Shown in pieces: positions 1-6,879 of a stretch of 9,738 nucleotides of DNA; the first letter of the stretch is position 1, and every line of letters starts with the position of its first letter. Position numbers and translations under genes: made by a program. This stretch comes from an uncultured Acidimicrobium sp. (GTDB lineage Bacteria; Actinomycetota; Acidimicrobiia; Acidimicrobiales; Ilumatobacteraceae). The notes under the pieces were generated by a model, which saw only the letters and a list, made by a program, of their open reading frames with translations, was not told the DNA's origin and ran no database searches. The DNA lies in the NCBI GenBank assembly GCA_903895515.1, contig CAITUB010000037.1:1-9738 (forward strand). The letters are read 5' to 3'.

Positions 1-482
1 CATCTGGACAAATATTTATCAACGGAATCGTCGGTGAGCGGTTTGCTGTGCGTAACTCTGGAGCCACTCTGGTAGTCGAAGGCGTCGGCGATCACGCGTG
101 CGAATACATGACTGGCGGGCGAGCAGTCGTGCTTGGCGCAACCGGTCGAAACTTTGCCGCTGGCATGTCGGGTGGAATTGCATATGTATATGACATCGAT
201 GGTCAATTTGCCTCTCGCGTCAACCCAGAGATGGTTGACGTATTGCCATTAGACGCCGAAGACACACAGTGGCTGCAGAGCACTCTGCGGGAGCACATTG
301 CAATGACCAATTCTCCGCGTGCCACGCAGATTATGGACCAGTGGAAATCGCACGCAGGTAAGTTCGTCAAAGTGCTCCCACGCGATTACGCGCGTGTCAT
401 GGCGGTGTTGGCGAAAGCATCCGCAGATGGTCTTTCGGAAGAGGAAACGTCGCAACGAGTGATGGAGTCTGTCCATGGGTGA
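1..482 (+). CDS. gltB: Glutamate synthase large (alpha) subunit, C-terminal end (partial)
   Basis: This is the 3' end of a gene entering from the left edge; the first full codon is at base 3, leaving 159 residues and a TGA stop. The subunit carries the glutaminase and synthase sites that turn glutamine plus 2-oxoglutarate into two glutamates in the cytoplasm. What remains is the C-terminal GXGXG right-handed beta-helix domain, recognisable from GERFAVRNSGA, VVEGVGDHACEYMTGG and the glycine-rich turns near GRNFAAGMSGG, followed by YDIDGQFASRVNPEMVD and the usual helical tail. The FMN, 3Fe-4S and amidotransferase regions lie outside the window. The stop overlaps the gltD start by 8 bases, so the two are co-transcribed and probably translationally coupled. 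The GTG at 48 is internal (V in RFAVRNSG) and is not the gene start. Confidence 0.95.
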   Translation, partial: SGQIFINGIVGERFAVRNSGATLVVEGVGDHACEYMTGGRAVVLGATGRNFAAGMSGGIAYVYDIDGQFASRVNPEMVDVLPLDAEDTQWLQSTLREHIAMTNSPRATQIMDQWKSHAGKFVKVLPRDYARVMAVLAKASADGLSEEETSQRVMESVHG

Positions 483-1926
483 ACCGACCGGATTCATAAA
501 TTGGGAGCGCAAGACGCCGAAGCGACGTTCAATTCCTGTGCGCGTTACCGATTGGCGCGAAGTGTACGAACCGTTTGCAAAAGATGAATTGAATCATCAG
601 GCCGGTCGTTGCATGGATTGCGGAATTCCGTTTTGCAACAATGGATGTCCACTTGGCAACCTCATTCCCGACTGGAATGATTTGGTATATCGCGGACATT
701 GGCGTGACGCCATTGAGCGACTGCACGCAACAAACAACTTTCCTGAATTCACTGGTCGGTTATGTCCTGCGCCTTGCGAAAGCGCTTGCGTATTAGGAAT
801 CAATCAAGACCCTGTGTCTATTAAGCAAGTCGAAGTTGAGATTATCGACCATGCGTGGAACGAAGGTTGGGTGCAGCCATACATTGCCAGTACCAAATCG
901 GGAAAACGTATTGCGGTAGTTGGTTCTGGTCCTGCTGGTCTTGCCGCCGCCCAGCAACTCACTCGCGCAGGTCATGAAGTTGTTGTGCTGGAACGCGCTG
1001 ACCGCATTGGCGGTTTGTTGCGTTATGGAATTCCAGAATTCAAAATGGAAAAGAAACACCTCGATCGACGTATTGATCAAATGCGCGAAGAGGGCACTGA
1101 GTTTCGAACAAATGCTGCGGTTGGCGACAATGTCGATATCGATGTTCTCGTAGCTTCGCACGATGCCGTGGTGCTGGCATGTGGGTCGACTGTCGCTCGT
1201 GATTTACCAGTGCCCGGGCGAGAGTTGCGTGGTATTTACCAGGCAATGGAGTATTTGCCGCTTGCGAACAAAGTGCAGCAAGGCGACATGGAAGCATCGC
1301 CGATTGATGCCCACGGAAAACATGTGGTGATTATCGGAGGTGGAGACACTGGTGCAGACTGCTTAGGCACTGCTATACGACAAGGTGCTGCATCAATTAC
1401 ACAATTAGAAATCATGCCAACACCACCAGAGGTTCGCGCAAGTAATAACCCGTGGCCACAGTGGAGTCTGATTTACCGCACATCGTCGGCGCACGAAGAA
1501 GGTGGCGAGCGCGTATTCAGTGTGAACACCGAACGCTTTGTTGACGATGGAAACGGAAACGTGAAAGCGCTTGTGATGAATGAAGTGCACATGGTGGATG
1601 GAAAATTTGAGGTTATTGCTGGCACAACGCGTGAAATTCCTGCTGATCTTGTGTTCCTTGCTCTCGGCTTCGTTGGCCCCGACAAGGGAAATTGGATCGA
1701 GCGATTGGGTGTCAATATCGACGCTCGCGGCAACATCGCTCGCACGGATGATTACCGAACGAACGTTCCTGGTGTGTTCGTTGCTGGTGACATGGGCAGA
1801 GGTCAGAGCCTGATCGTGTGGGCAATTGCCGAGGGCCGCGCATGTGCATCAGCCGTAGATATGCAATTGATGGGTGAGACATCTCTCCCAGTACCAATTG
1901 CTTCGTCTGCCCGCCCAATGGTGTAG
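475..1926 (+). CDS. gltD: Glutamate synthase small (beta) subunit, NADPH/NADH-dependent
   Basis: The protein has 483 residues, the normal length for this subunit, which takes electrons from NAD(P)H through FAD and Fe-S clusters to the large subunit for glutamate synthesis. The N-terminal cluster-binding domain has Cys46, 49, 54 and 58 (CMDCGIPFCNNGCPLGN) and Cys97, 101 and 105 (CPAPCESAC). The FAD-binding Rossmann motif VGSGPAG is at 149-155, followed by GGLLRYGIPEFKM at 179-191. The NAD(P)H-binding glycine motif GGGDTGAD is at 288-295. The closing FAD motif GVFVAGDMGRGQSLIVWAI is at 433-451. ATG 475 gives the family's typical MGxPTGF start and lies 8 bases inside the end of gltB. No key residue is missing. 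Whether NADH or NADPH is used cannot be read safely from the sequence. Confidence 0.97.
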   Translation: MGEPTGFINWERKTPKRRSIPVRVTDWREVYEPFAKDELNHQAGRCMDCGIPFCNNGCPLGNLIPDWNDLVYRGHWRDAIERLHATNNFPEFTGRLCPAPCESACVLGINQDPVSIKQVEVEIIDHAWNEGWVQPYIASTKSGKRIAVVGSGPAGLAAAQQLTRAGHEVVVLERADRIGGLLRYGIPEFKMEKKHLDRRIDQMREEGTEFRTNAAVGDNVDIDVLVASHDAVVLACGSTVARDLPVPGRELRGIYQAMEYLPLANKVQQGDMEASPIDAHGKHVVIIGGGDTGADCLGTAIRQGAASITQLEIMPTPPEVRASNNPWPQWSLIYRTSSAHEEGGERVFSVNTERFVDDGNGNVKALVMNEVHMVDGKFEVIAGTTREIPADLVFLALGFVGPDKGNWIERLGVNIDARGNIARTDDYRTNVPGVFVAGDMGRGQSLIVWAIAEGRACASAVDMQLMGETSLPVPIASSARPMV

Positions 1927-1934
1927 TCATCAAT

Positions 1935-1940
1935 TACTCT
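1935..1940 (+). promoter_or_regulatory. -10 element, putative leaderless promoter of the LysM lipoprotein gene
   Basis: The hexamer TACTCT fits TAnnnT and ends 6 bases before GTG 1947, placing the transcription start at or next to the start codon. I see no convincing -35 box 17 bases upstream. The spacing matches the murF and aldehyde dehydrogenase genes exactly. Confidence 0.5.
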
Positions 1941-1946
1941 GAAAGG

Positions 1947-2540
1947 GTGATGAAACGCCCCCAGAAAGCCATCGTGCATGCAGTTGCAGCGCTCGCAGCA
2001 ATTTCACTCGTTGCGGCTTGTAGTGCAGATGTTTCCGGAAGCGCAACAACAGTTGTTGCCGTGGAGTCAACAAATTTCCAGACCATTCCACCAGTAAGCC
2101 CAACCACGGTGCCAGTTACCACCACTTTGCCAATTGGCGCTGTAGGGGTGGAGCAGACGTACACGGTGTTGCCCGGTGACTCGCCAAGTTTGGTTGCAAC
2201 AATCTTTGGTATCACGATGTCTGAATTGCTCATGTACAACGGATTGGTTGCCTCGGGGCAGTTTCCATTTGCCGGATCAATTATCAAGATTCCGCCATCA
2301 GCAATGGTGTTGAACCCCGTTATCACGGCAAAGCCTGACGTCGCTGCCGGACCTGCTGCTGCTGGCTGCGATGCACGACCTGCAGGTACGTATCAAATTG
2401 CTTCAGGCGATTCCATCTATGTCATCCGCAAAAAATTCTGTGTTTCACTTGGGTCTCTGTTGGGTGCAAATAACTGGCCGAACTCAAGCGTGAGCATTCG
2501 TCCAGGCCAGATCATCAACATTCCCGCTTCTGGTTCGTAA
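1947..2540 (+). CDS. Lipoprotein with two LysM domains
   Basis: This is probably an exported lipoprotein that binds peptidoglycan; LysM domains bind N-acetylglucosamine-containing glycans. Residues 1-25 form a lipoprotein signal peptide with Lys3/Arg4, a hydrophobic core and a VAAC lipobox whose lipidated cysteine is Cys25. A Thr/Pro/Val-rich linker follows (about 31-70). The first LysM is at about 71-117 (YTVLPGDSP to IIKIPP) and the second at about 148-194 (TYQIASGDSIYVI to GQIINIP). Cys141 and Cys165 could form a disulfide. There is no catalytic domain, and the protein ends three residues after the second LysM. GTG 1947 is preferred over ATG 1950 because a TAnnnT box lies 6 bases upstream of it; the GAAAGG at 1941-1946 is too close to ATG 1950 to be a good ribosome site. 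It starts 20 bases after gltD and stops 3 bases before the next gene. Confidence 0.88.
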   Translation: MMKRPQKAIVHAVAALAAISLVAACSADVSGSATTVVAVESTNFQTIPPVSPTTVPVTTTLPIGAVGVEQTYTVLPGDSPSLVATIFGITMSELLMYNGLVASGQFPFAGSIIKIPPSAMVLNPVITAKPDVAAGPAAAGCDARPAGTYQIASGDSIYVIRKKFCVSLGSLLGANNWPNSSVSIRPGQIINIPASGS

Positions 2541-2543
2541 TCC

Positions 2544-3014
2544 ATGAGCTCAATTGGGCCAGCCGAACATCGCACGTTGGCAATTGAAGCCAACAATTCA
2601 ACGTGGGAATTTCTTGATCGTGAGTCTGGCTCGCTTTCTGCATTAGACAGCGAAGAAATGACACGCCGTGCGTATGCCGCTGCGTATCACTGGTCGCGCG
2701 CAGAAAACGCAACCGTGATTAATGAGATTCGTGCTTCGTGGCTCATTGCCAAGGTGTGGATCCATCAATCACGCGGAGACCTTGCTTTGCCTATTTCAAT
2801 TCGGTGTATTGACATGTGCTTGGCAAACAACATTGCAGACTTTGATCTGGCGTATGTGCATGAAACAAAGGCACGAAGCCTTGCATGCATGGGTGACTTG
2901 GACGGTGCACGTGAAGCAAAACTGTGTGCTTCACTCGTTGCAATAGCTGATGAAGAAGATCGGAAACTTGTGCAAGCAGACCTTGCAAAGGGACCGTGGT
3001 TCGAACTGAATTAG
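2544..3014 (+). CDS. Uncharacterised TPR-like helical protein
   Basis: This is a 156-residue soluble protein with no signal peptide or membrane segment. I do not recognise a named function. The C-terminal half looks like two tetratricopeptide-type helical hairpins, at about 64-96 (around ASWLIAKVWIHQSRGDLAL, CIDMCLANN) and 100-133 (FDLAYVHETKARSLACMGDLDGAREAKLCA). The second has the alanine and glycine spacing typical of TPRs. It ends in an acidic ADEEDRKLVQADL segment. TPR proteins usually act as protein-binding scaffolds, but no partner can be named here. ATG 2544 lies three bases after the TAA of the LysM gene, with no clear Shine-Dalgarno sequence, so translation probably relies on reinitiation. 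Its stop shares bases 3011-3014 with the stop of the opposing ddl. The gene is real by frame integrity and spacing; the function is open. Confidence 0.8.
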   Translation: MSSIGPAEHRTLAIEANNSTWEFLDRESGSLSALDSEEMTRRAYAAAYHWSRAENATVINEIRASWLIAKVWIHQSRGDLALPISIRCIDMCLANNIADFDLAYVHETKARSLACMGDLDGAREAKLCASLVAIADEEDRKLVQADLAKGPWFELN

Positions 3015-4087
3015 CGAGCGGTATTGCGACGGCGTCGTGAATGTCGATCGATAGCCAAAGCAATCAGTTCGTCGAGCAATTCGCGATACGAAAGCCCTGA
3101 CGCTTGCCACAATTTTGGATACATCGAGATTGGGGTAAAGCCCGGGATCGTGTTGATCTCGTTACACAAGAACCCGCGACCATCTTTTTCGTAAAAGAAG
3201 TCCACGCGAGCCATTCCTTCGGCACGCAGAGTATGGAAAATCACGATTGCCAGTTTTTGTACGGCTTCAATCTCATCTGCACTGAGGTCTGCTGGAATAA
3301 CTAGTTGTGCGCCGTCAGTGATGTATTTGTCCTCGTAGTCGTAGAACTCGTTGCCAGGAATAATCTCGCCCGGTGTTGAAGCGCGAGCATCAATATTTCC
3401 CAGCACTGCAACTTCAATTTCGCGACCGCTGATTGCTTCTTCGATAACAATCCACTCGTCGTATTTCAGTGCCTGCGCAGCAGCGGCCTTCAGTTCGGCG
3501 GCATTCTTTGCTTTTGAAACGCCAACCGATGAGCCCATGTTTGCCGGCTTGACAAACAGTGGTAGCCCAAGTGTGTCAATGGCATGTTTCAGCGAAGCGT
3601 CATTGACGTGTGCTTCGCGAAGTGAAATGTATTGCGGTTGAGGAATGCCGTTTGCGTGCAGCACCTGCTTGGCAACGCCCTTGTCCATCGAGACAGCGCT
3701 TCCGAGCACGCCGGTGCCAACAAAGGCAATGTTTGCCAGTTCGAGTAATCCCTGAATCGTTCCGTCTTCACCGAGTGGTCCGTGCAGCAATGGGAAAACC
3801 ACGGTTCGCGCTTCCACGCGTGAGTCGCCAACCAAAACCGAAATTGACGTAGGTTCACCTTCGGTCGAGAGTTTTTCGCCGATGTGTTCTGGTCCGCGTT
3901 TGAGATCGGCCATTGCTTGCGTTGCCAAATTCCATTTACCGTCACGGGTGATGCCGATTGCACTGATGTGATATTTCGTTGGATCGAGTGCGCGAAGCAC
4001 GTGTGCTGCAGTGACGCAGCTGACATCGTGTTCGGCGGATTCACCACCAAACAACACGATTACGTGTGTTGGAGTATGTGTAGTCAC
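3011..4087 (-). CDS. ddl: D-alanine--D-alanine ligase
   Basis: This 358-residue cytoplasmic ATP-grasp enzyme joins two D-alanines to make the dipeptide that ends the peptidoglycan stem. The N-terminal motif FGGESAEHDVS is at 13-23, HGPLGEDGTIQG at 102-113, and the ATP-grasp segment SMDKGVAK at 133-140. VKPANMGSSVGV is at 179-190, EIEVAVLGN at 223-231, the omega-loop FYDYEDKY at 248-255, and the Mg-binding end RVDFF plus NEINTIPGFT at 294-318. The omega-loop tyrosine signature is that of D-Ala-D-Ala enzymes rather than D-Ala-D-Lac ligases, so the sequence does not suggest vancomycin resistance. The tail is Arg-rich (RHSRRRRNTAR). The start is GTG 4087. The gene is divergent from murF, whose product uses this dipeptide. 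Confidence 0.97.
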   Translation of the reverse strand: MTTHTPTHVIVLFGGESAEHDVSCVTAAHVLRALDPTKYHISAIGITRDGKWNLATQAMADLKRGPEHIGEKLSTEGEPTSISVLVGDSRVEARTVVFPLLHGPLGEDGTIQGLLELANIAFVGTGVLGSAVSMDKGVAKQVLHANGIPQPQYISLREAHVNDASLKHAIDTLGLPLFVKPANMGSSVGVSKAKNAAELKAAAAQALKYDEWIVIEEAISGREIEVAVLGNIDARASTPGEIIPGNEFYDYEDKYITDGAQLVIPADLSADEIEAVQKLAIVIFHTLRAEGMARVDFFYEKDGRGFLCNEINTIPGFTPISMYPKLWQASGLSYRELLDELIALAIDRHSRRRRNTAR

Positions 4088-4095
4088 TATGAAAC

Positions 4096-4101
4096 ACGGT
4101 A
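4096..4101 (-). promoter_or_regulatory. -10 element, putative promoter of ddl
   Basis: Read on the minus strand the hexamer is TACCGT, fitting TAnnnT, and it ends 8 bases before GTG 4087. It would give a leaderless or nearly leaderless ddl transcript. An overlapping TAGTAC at 4099-4104 is a weaker alternative. No good -35 box is visible. Confidence 0.3.
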
Positions 4102-4116
4102 CTAGGTAATAATCGG

Positions 4117-4122
4117 TATTCT
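4117..4122 (+). promoter_or_regulatory. -10 element, putative leaderless promoter of murF
   Basis: TATTCT lies 6 bases before ATG 4129, the same geometry as upstream of the LysM and aldehyde dehydrogenase genes. A second AT-rich box, TAATAAT at 4107-4113, could act instead and would give a short leader. No Shine-Dalgarno sequence precedes the ATG, which supports a leaderless mRNA. Confidence 0.5.
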
Positions 4123-4128
4123 CGGTGC

Positions 4129-5439
4129 ATGCGCTTTATGGCTGCCGATGTGGCGAATGCAACTGGTGGCGCACTCGTTGGACAAAATGCCCACCTTTCG
4201 GGGGTGAGTTTTGATTCGCGAACTATTACGCCAGGGCAGTTGTTTGTTCCGATTGTCGCAGAGCGCGATGGACACGAATTCGTTGAAACGGCATTGAAGT
4301 CTGGCGCTGGTGCGTATCTCACTCAGCGCGATCCTGTTGGTCGCAGTGCAATTGTTGTTGACGACACGCTTGCCGCATTGATGGAACTCGGAGCGTGGGC
4401 ACGAGTTCGTCTTGAGCCAGCAGTGGGCAGCAGGGTCATTGGCGTAACAGGGTCTGTGGGCAAAACCTCGACCAAAGATTTCATCGCTGCGGCATTGTCG
4501 AGCGAACTTGTTGTTGCTGCAAGCGAAAAATCATTTAACAATGATCAGGGATTGCCTGTCACATTGTTGAATGCCGCAGACAACTCGCAAGCGCTGGTTC
4601 TAGAAATGGGAATGCGTGGATTTGGCGAGATCGCTCGATTGTGCTCAATCGGTCGTCCTGCAATTGGCGTGGTTACTGCAGTAGCCGCGGCTCACACCGA
4701 ACGCGTTGGCGGAATAGAAGGAGTAGCGCGCGCGAAAGCCGAACTGGTGCAAGCGCTTCCGCAATCTGGTTTTGCAATATTGAACGCCGACGACGAACGC
4801 GTGCGCGAGATGTGCAATCTCACTCAGGCCCAGGTGCTCACGTATGGCGTGCATGAAAGCGCAGATATTCGAATAACGAAATGCGAACTGGACGAGATGG
4901 CTCGTGCATCAGTGAGTGCAACGACGCCATGGGGCAACGTGTCGTGGGCAATGGCGGTTCCCGGCGCTCATATGGCATTGAATGCTGCAGCAGCGATTGC
5001 CGTGTCTGGAGTCTGTGGCGTCAACATTCATTCTGCAGCGGCTGCGTTGGAACAGAGTTCGGTTTCTCCGATGCGTATGCAGGTCATCACCACAGATGAT
5101 GGAATGACCATTATCAATGACGCGTACAACGCAAACCCAGCTTCAATGCGCGCTGCGCTGGACACGCTGGTGGGAATGAAGGCTTCGCGTCACGTAGTAA
5201 TCGCTGGTCAAATGGCAGAGTTGGCGGACTCTTCGGCAGAACACAACGCAATCGTCGAATACGCCCGAAGTAAATCAATTGAGTTCATTGCCTGTGAAAC
5301 AAGTAATTACGAGACGCCCTCGTTGTCGGTTGAAGATGCCGTGAAACATGTTCGTGATGGCGGAACTGATGTTGCAGTGCTCGTGAAGGGCTCGCGAGTG
5401 GCCGCTCTCGAACGAGTGGTGCAATTACTTATTGGTTAG
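4129..5439 (+). CDS. murF: UDP-N-acetylmuramoyl-tripeptide--D-alanyl-D-alanine ligase
   Basis: This 436-residue cytoplasmic Mur ligase attaches D-Ala-D-Ala to the UDP-MurNAc-tripeptide, the last cytosolic step of the stem peptide. The N-terminal UMP-binding domain includes GVSFDSRTITPGQLFVP at 25-41. The central ATPase domain has the P-loop GVTGSVGKTST at 105-115, EKSFNNDQGLPVTLL at 133-147 and EMGMRGFGEI at 159-168. The MurF hallmark NDAYNANPASM is at 330-340, and KGSR at 420-423 falls in the C-terminal domain. ATG 4129 gives the usual MRF-type start; ATG 4138 is possible but would trim the conserved first strand. It is separate from any murE, mraY or murD in this window, so it is not in a standard dcw cluster here. 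It pairs head-to-head with ddl, and its last 15 bases overlap the opposing MFS gene. Confidence 0.97.
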   Translation: MRFMAADVANATGGALVGQNAHLSGVSFDSRTITPGQLFVPIVAERDGHEFVETALKSGAGAYLTQRDPVGRSAIVVDDTLAALMELGAWARVRLEPAVGSRVIGVTGSVGKTSTKDFIAAALSSELVVAASEKSFNNDQGLPVTLLNAADNSQALVLEMGMRGFGEIARLCSIGRPAIGVVTAVAAAHTERVGGIEGVARAKAELVQALPQSGFAILNADDERVREMCNLTQAQVLTYGVHESADIRITKCELDEMARASVSATTPWGNVSWAMAVPGAHMALNAAAAIAVSGVCGVNIHSAAAALEQSSVSPMRMQVITTDDGMTIINDAYNANPASMRAALDTLVGMKASRHVVIAGQMAELADSSAEHNAIVEYARSKSIEFIACETSNYETPSLSVEDAVKHVRDGGTDVAVLVKGSRVAALERVVQLLIG

Positions 5440-6690
5440 AAATTTATTTTTGGCATCAAGCGCCGAAACGTTGCACCACCAGGCCAAGAACAACGCCCAG
5501 GCCGCACCGAATAACAACAACCATCGCGCACCGTATTGATCAACAATTGGGCCAAACAGCATGTTGCCAAGTGGAACGGTGCCACCAAAGGACATAAACC
5601 ACAGCGACATCACGCGTCCACGCATTTCTGGTTTCAATCTGCTTTGCACCACGATTGACATTGCGGTAGTGGTGAAGAAGTACGCGAATCCAAGAATGAA
5701 TCCGAAAATGAAGGCCGGAACTGCGGAGCGAGAAATTGCAAAGAACACCATGCTCACTGCAAAGCCCACAAATCCGTACTGCACGAGTTTTCGTTGATCA
5801 CGATGTGAGAACTTGGTGCCAATTGCCAAACCACCAAGAGCAGCGCCAAGGCCCCAAGTTGCATACAGCCACTTATATATAGAGCCATCTTCTGCAATGC
5901 CGAAGTTGACATGGGCAACTGCGGGAAAGAGTCCTACGTAGGGAAGTGAAAATAGTGAAAAAGTTGCAAGTGTGAGCAGCAGCCGGCTGACGCCAGAAAT
6001 CTGACGTGCAAGTGAAATGCCACTGGTGAACCTTCGCCAGCCTTGTGTGGGGTCTGGTGTAAACGTGGGGATATTCACCACCATGAGAGCGAAGATCACG
6101 AAGAGGTACGTTGCCGCGTTCATAAAGAAGAACCCGGCGGTGGTGACGCCAACTTGTGAGAGCACGGCAACAATGATTGGGCCAACAACGCGTGATCCAT
6201 TAATGACCACGCTGTTCAGCGATAACGCTCCTGGCAAGTCAACTGGTCGAACAAGTGACGGCAGCATTGCCGACCATGCGGGAGCGTTTAACGCATTTCC
6301 AACACCTACTCCGAGCGCAGCAAGGAAGATATATATGAATCGAGGGTTGCCTAAAGCAAGAACGGCGAGCGCAATCGAAAACGTCAATTGCGTAAGTTGC
6401 ATCGAGATGAGCCATCGGCGGCGGTCGAATTTGTCGGCAAGAACACCCGCGATGATTGACAGGAAAAGCAACGGCCCGAGTTGGGCAAAAACCATGATGC
6501 CAACAAGTGAAGCCTTGCCAGTGCGGTGGTACACGTAGGCGGGGAGCACCACGTTTTGCATCCAGGTACCAATGTTTGAGGCAAACGAACCCGACCACAC
6601 CAAGCGAAAATCGCGTGATGCCAGTGCAGCTTGGACTGAACCTGGCTTATGTCGGTTCGGGGAGTCGTGGTCGAGAGTAAAGTCGGACAT
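5425..6690 (-). CDS. MFS exporter, MFS_3 / EntS-like family
   Basis: This is an integral membrane protein of about 421 residues with roughly twelve hydrophobic segments, probably a proton-driven exporter. The substrate cannot be told from the sequence. Family marks, in numbering from ATG 6690, are DFRLVWSGSFASNIGTWMQ near 27-45 (NIGTWMQ 39-45), the loop 2-3 motif GVLADKFDRRR at 82-92, and the stretch from ALNAPAWSAMLPSLV to LPGALSLNSVVINGSRVVGP. These resemble the EntS-type group that includes siderophore and drug exporters. An in-frame ATG at 6717 would add nine residues (MRCSVLLLH) and overlap the divergent zinc-ribbon gene. I prefer 6690 because MSDF fits a hydrophilic N-terminus, but neither start has a clear ribosome site or -10 box. 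The 3' end overlaps murF by 15 bases. Confidence 0.88.
   Translation of the reverse strand: MSDFTLDHDSPNRHKPGSVQAALASRDFRLVWSGSFASNIGTWMQNVVLPAYVYHRTGKASLVGIMVFAQLGPLLFLSIIAGVLADKFDRRRWLISMQLTQLTFSIALAVLALGNPRFIYIFLAALGVGVGNALNAPAWSAMLPSLVRPVDLPGALSLNSVVINGSRVVGPIIVAVLSQVGVTTAGFFFMNAATYLFVIFALMVVNIPTFTPDPTQGWRRFTSGISLARQISGVSRLLLTLATFSLFSLPYVGLFPAVAHVNFGIAEDGSIYKWLYATWGLGAALGGLAIGTKFSHRDQRKLVQYGFVGFAVSMVFFAISRSAVPAFIFGFILGFAYFFTTTAMSIVVQSRLKPEMRGRVMSLWFMSFGGTVPLGNMLFGPIVDQYGARWLLLFGAAWALFLAWWCNVSALDAKNKFLTNK
6678..6683 (+). promoter_or_regulatory. -10 element, putative leaderless promoter of the zinc-ribbon gene
   Basis: TAAAGT fits TAnnnT and ends 7 bases before GTG 6691. It lies inside the first codons of the divergent MFS gene. 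It favours GTG 6691 over the upstream in-frame ATG 6649 as the start. Confidence 0.4.
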
Positions 6691-6879
6691 GTGGAGCAAC
6701 AACACGCTACAACGCATGCAACTTCAGAATCATTACTGAGTGAAAAGTCACAGGCACCGTTCTGTGCATCACCGCGAGGCGTGTTTAGTGAGTGCCCGCA
6801 TTGTGGATCGAACCTGTACCCAGAGCACGCACACTTTCGTTGTGCGTCGTGTGGCTGGCGCGATTCGTGTTGCGACTAA
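6691..6879 (+). CDS. Small zinc-ribbon protein of unknown function
   Basis: This is a 62-residue protein when started at GTG 6691. The first third is low-complexity and His/Thr/Ser-rich. The rest holds a compact zinc ribbon: Cys35 and Cys38 (CPHC), then Cys51 and Cys54 (CASC), ending in CGWRDSCCD with a further Cys60-Cys61 pair. The block YPEHAHFRCASCGWRDSCC looks like a conserved small actinobacterial protein I recall only as hypothetical; I give no function. Zinc binding by the first four cysteines is likely. An in-frame ATG at 6649 would add 14 residues but run antisense into the MFS coding start. GTG 6781 would leave only the ribbon (32 residues). The gene is head-to-head with the MFS gene with no gap, and its TAA shares bases with the stop of ald. 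Confidence 0.75.
   Translation: MEQQHATTHATSESLLSEKSQAPFCASPRGVFSECPHCGSNLYPEHAHFRCASCGWRDSCCD

Noticed and set aside
248..258. D-Ala-D-Lac (vancomycin resistance) ligase activity for the ddl product.
   Set aside because: The omega-loop FYDYEDKY is the D-Ala-D-Ala type, and no vanH or vanX-like gene is nearby. Positions given are residues of the protein encoded at 3011-4087.
793..1161. A 122-codon minus-strand frame opposite gltD.
   Set aside because: It lies over the Fe-S and FAD-binding coding region of gltD and shows nothing gene-like.
1941..1946. GAAAGG read as a Shine-Dalgarno sequence for ATG 1950 of the LysM gene.
   Set aside because: Only three bases separate it from ATG 1950, too short for normal ribosome binding; the TACTCT box with GTG 1947 explains the start better.
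1934..2326. A 130-codon minus-strand frame opposite the LysM gene.
   Set aside because: The plus strand encodes a signal peptide, lipobox and LysM motifs here; the reverse frame is a by-product of Thr/Val/Ala-rich coding.
3589..4050. A 153-codon minus-strand frame overlapping ddl in another frame.
   Set aside because: The ddl frame carries all the ligase motifs over the same bases; this frame has no family features and no start signal.
4088..4128. A riboswitch or attenuator in the ddl/murF gap.
   Set aside because: At 41 bases shared by two promoters, there is no room for a structured leader and no stable hairpin is apparent.
6017..6538. A 173-codon plus-strand open frame inside the MFS gene.
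   Set aside because: It is antisense to conserved MFS_3 coding sequence and its translation has no recognisable domain; it is a codon-bias shadow.
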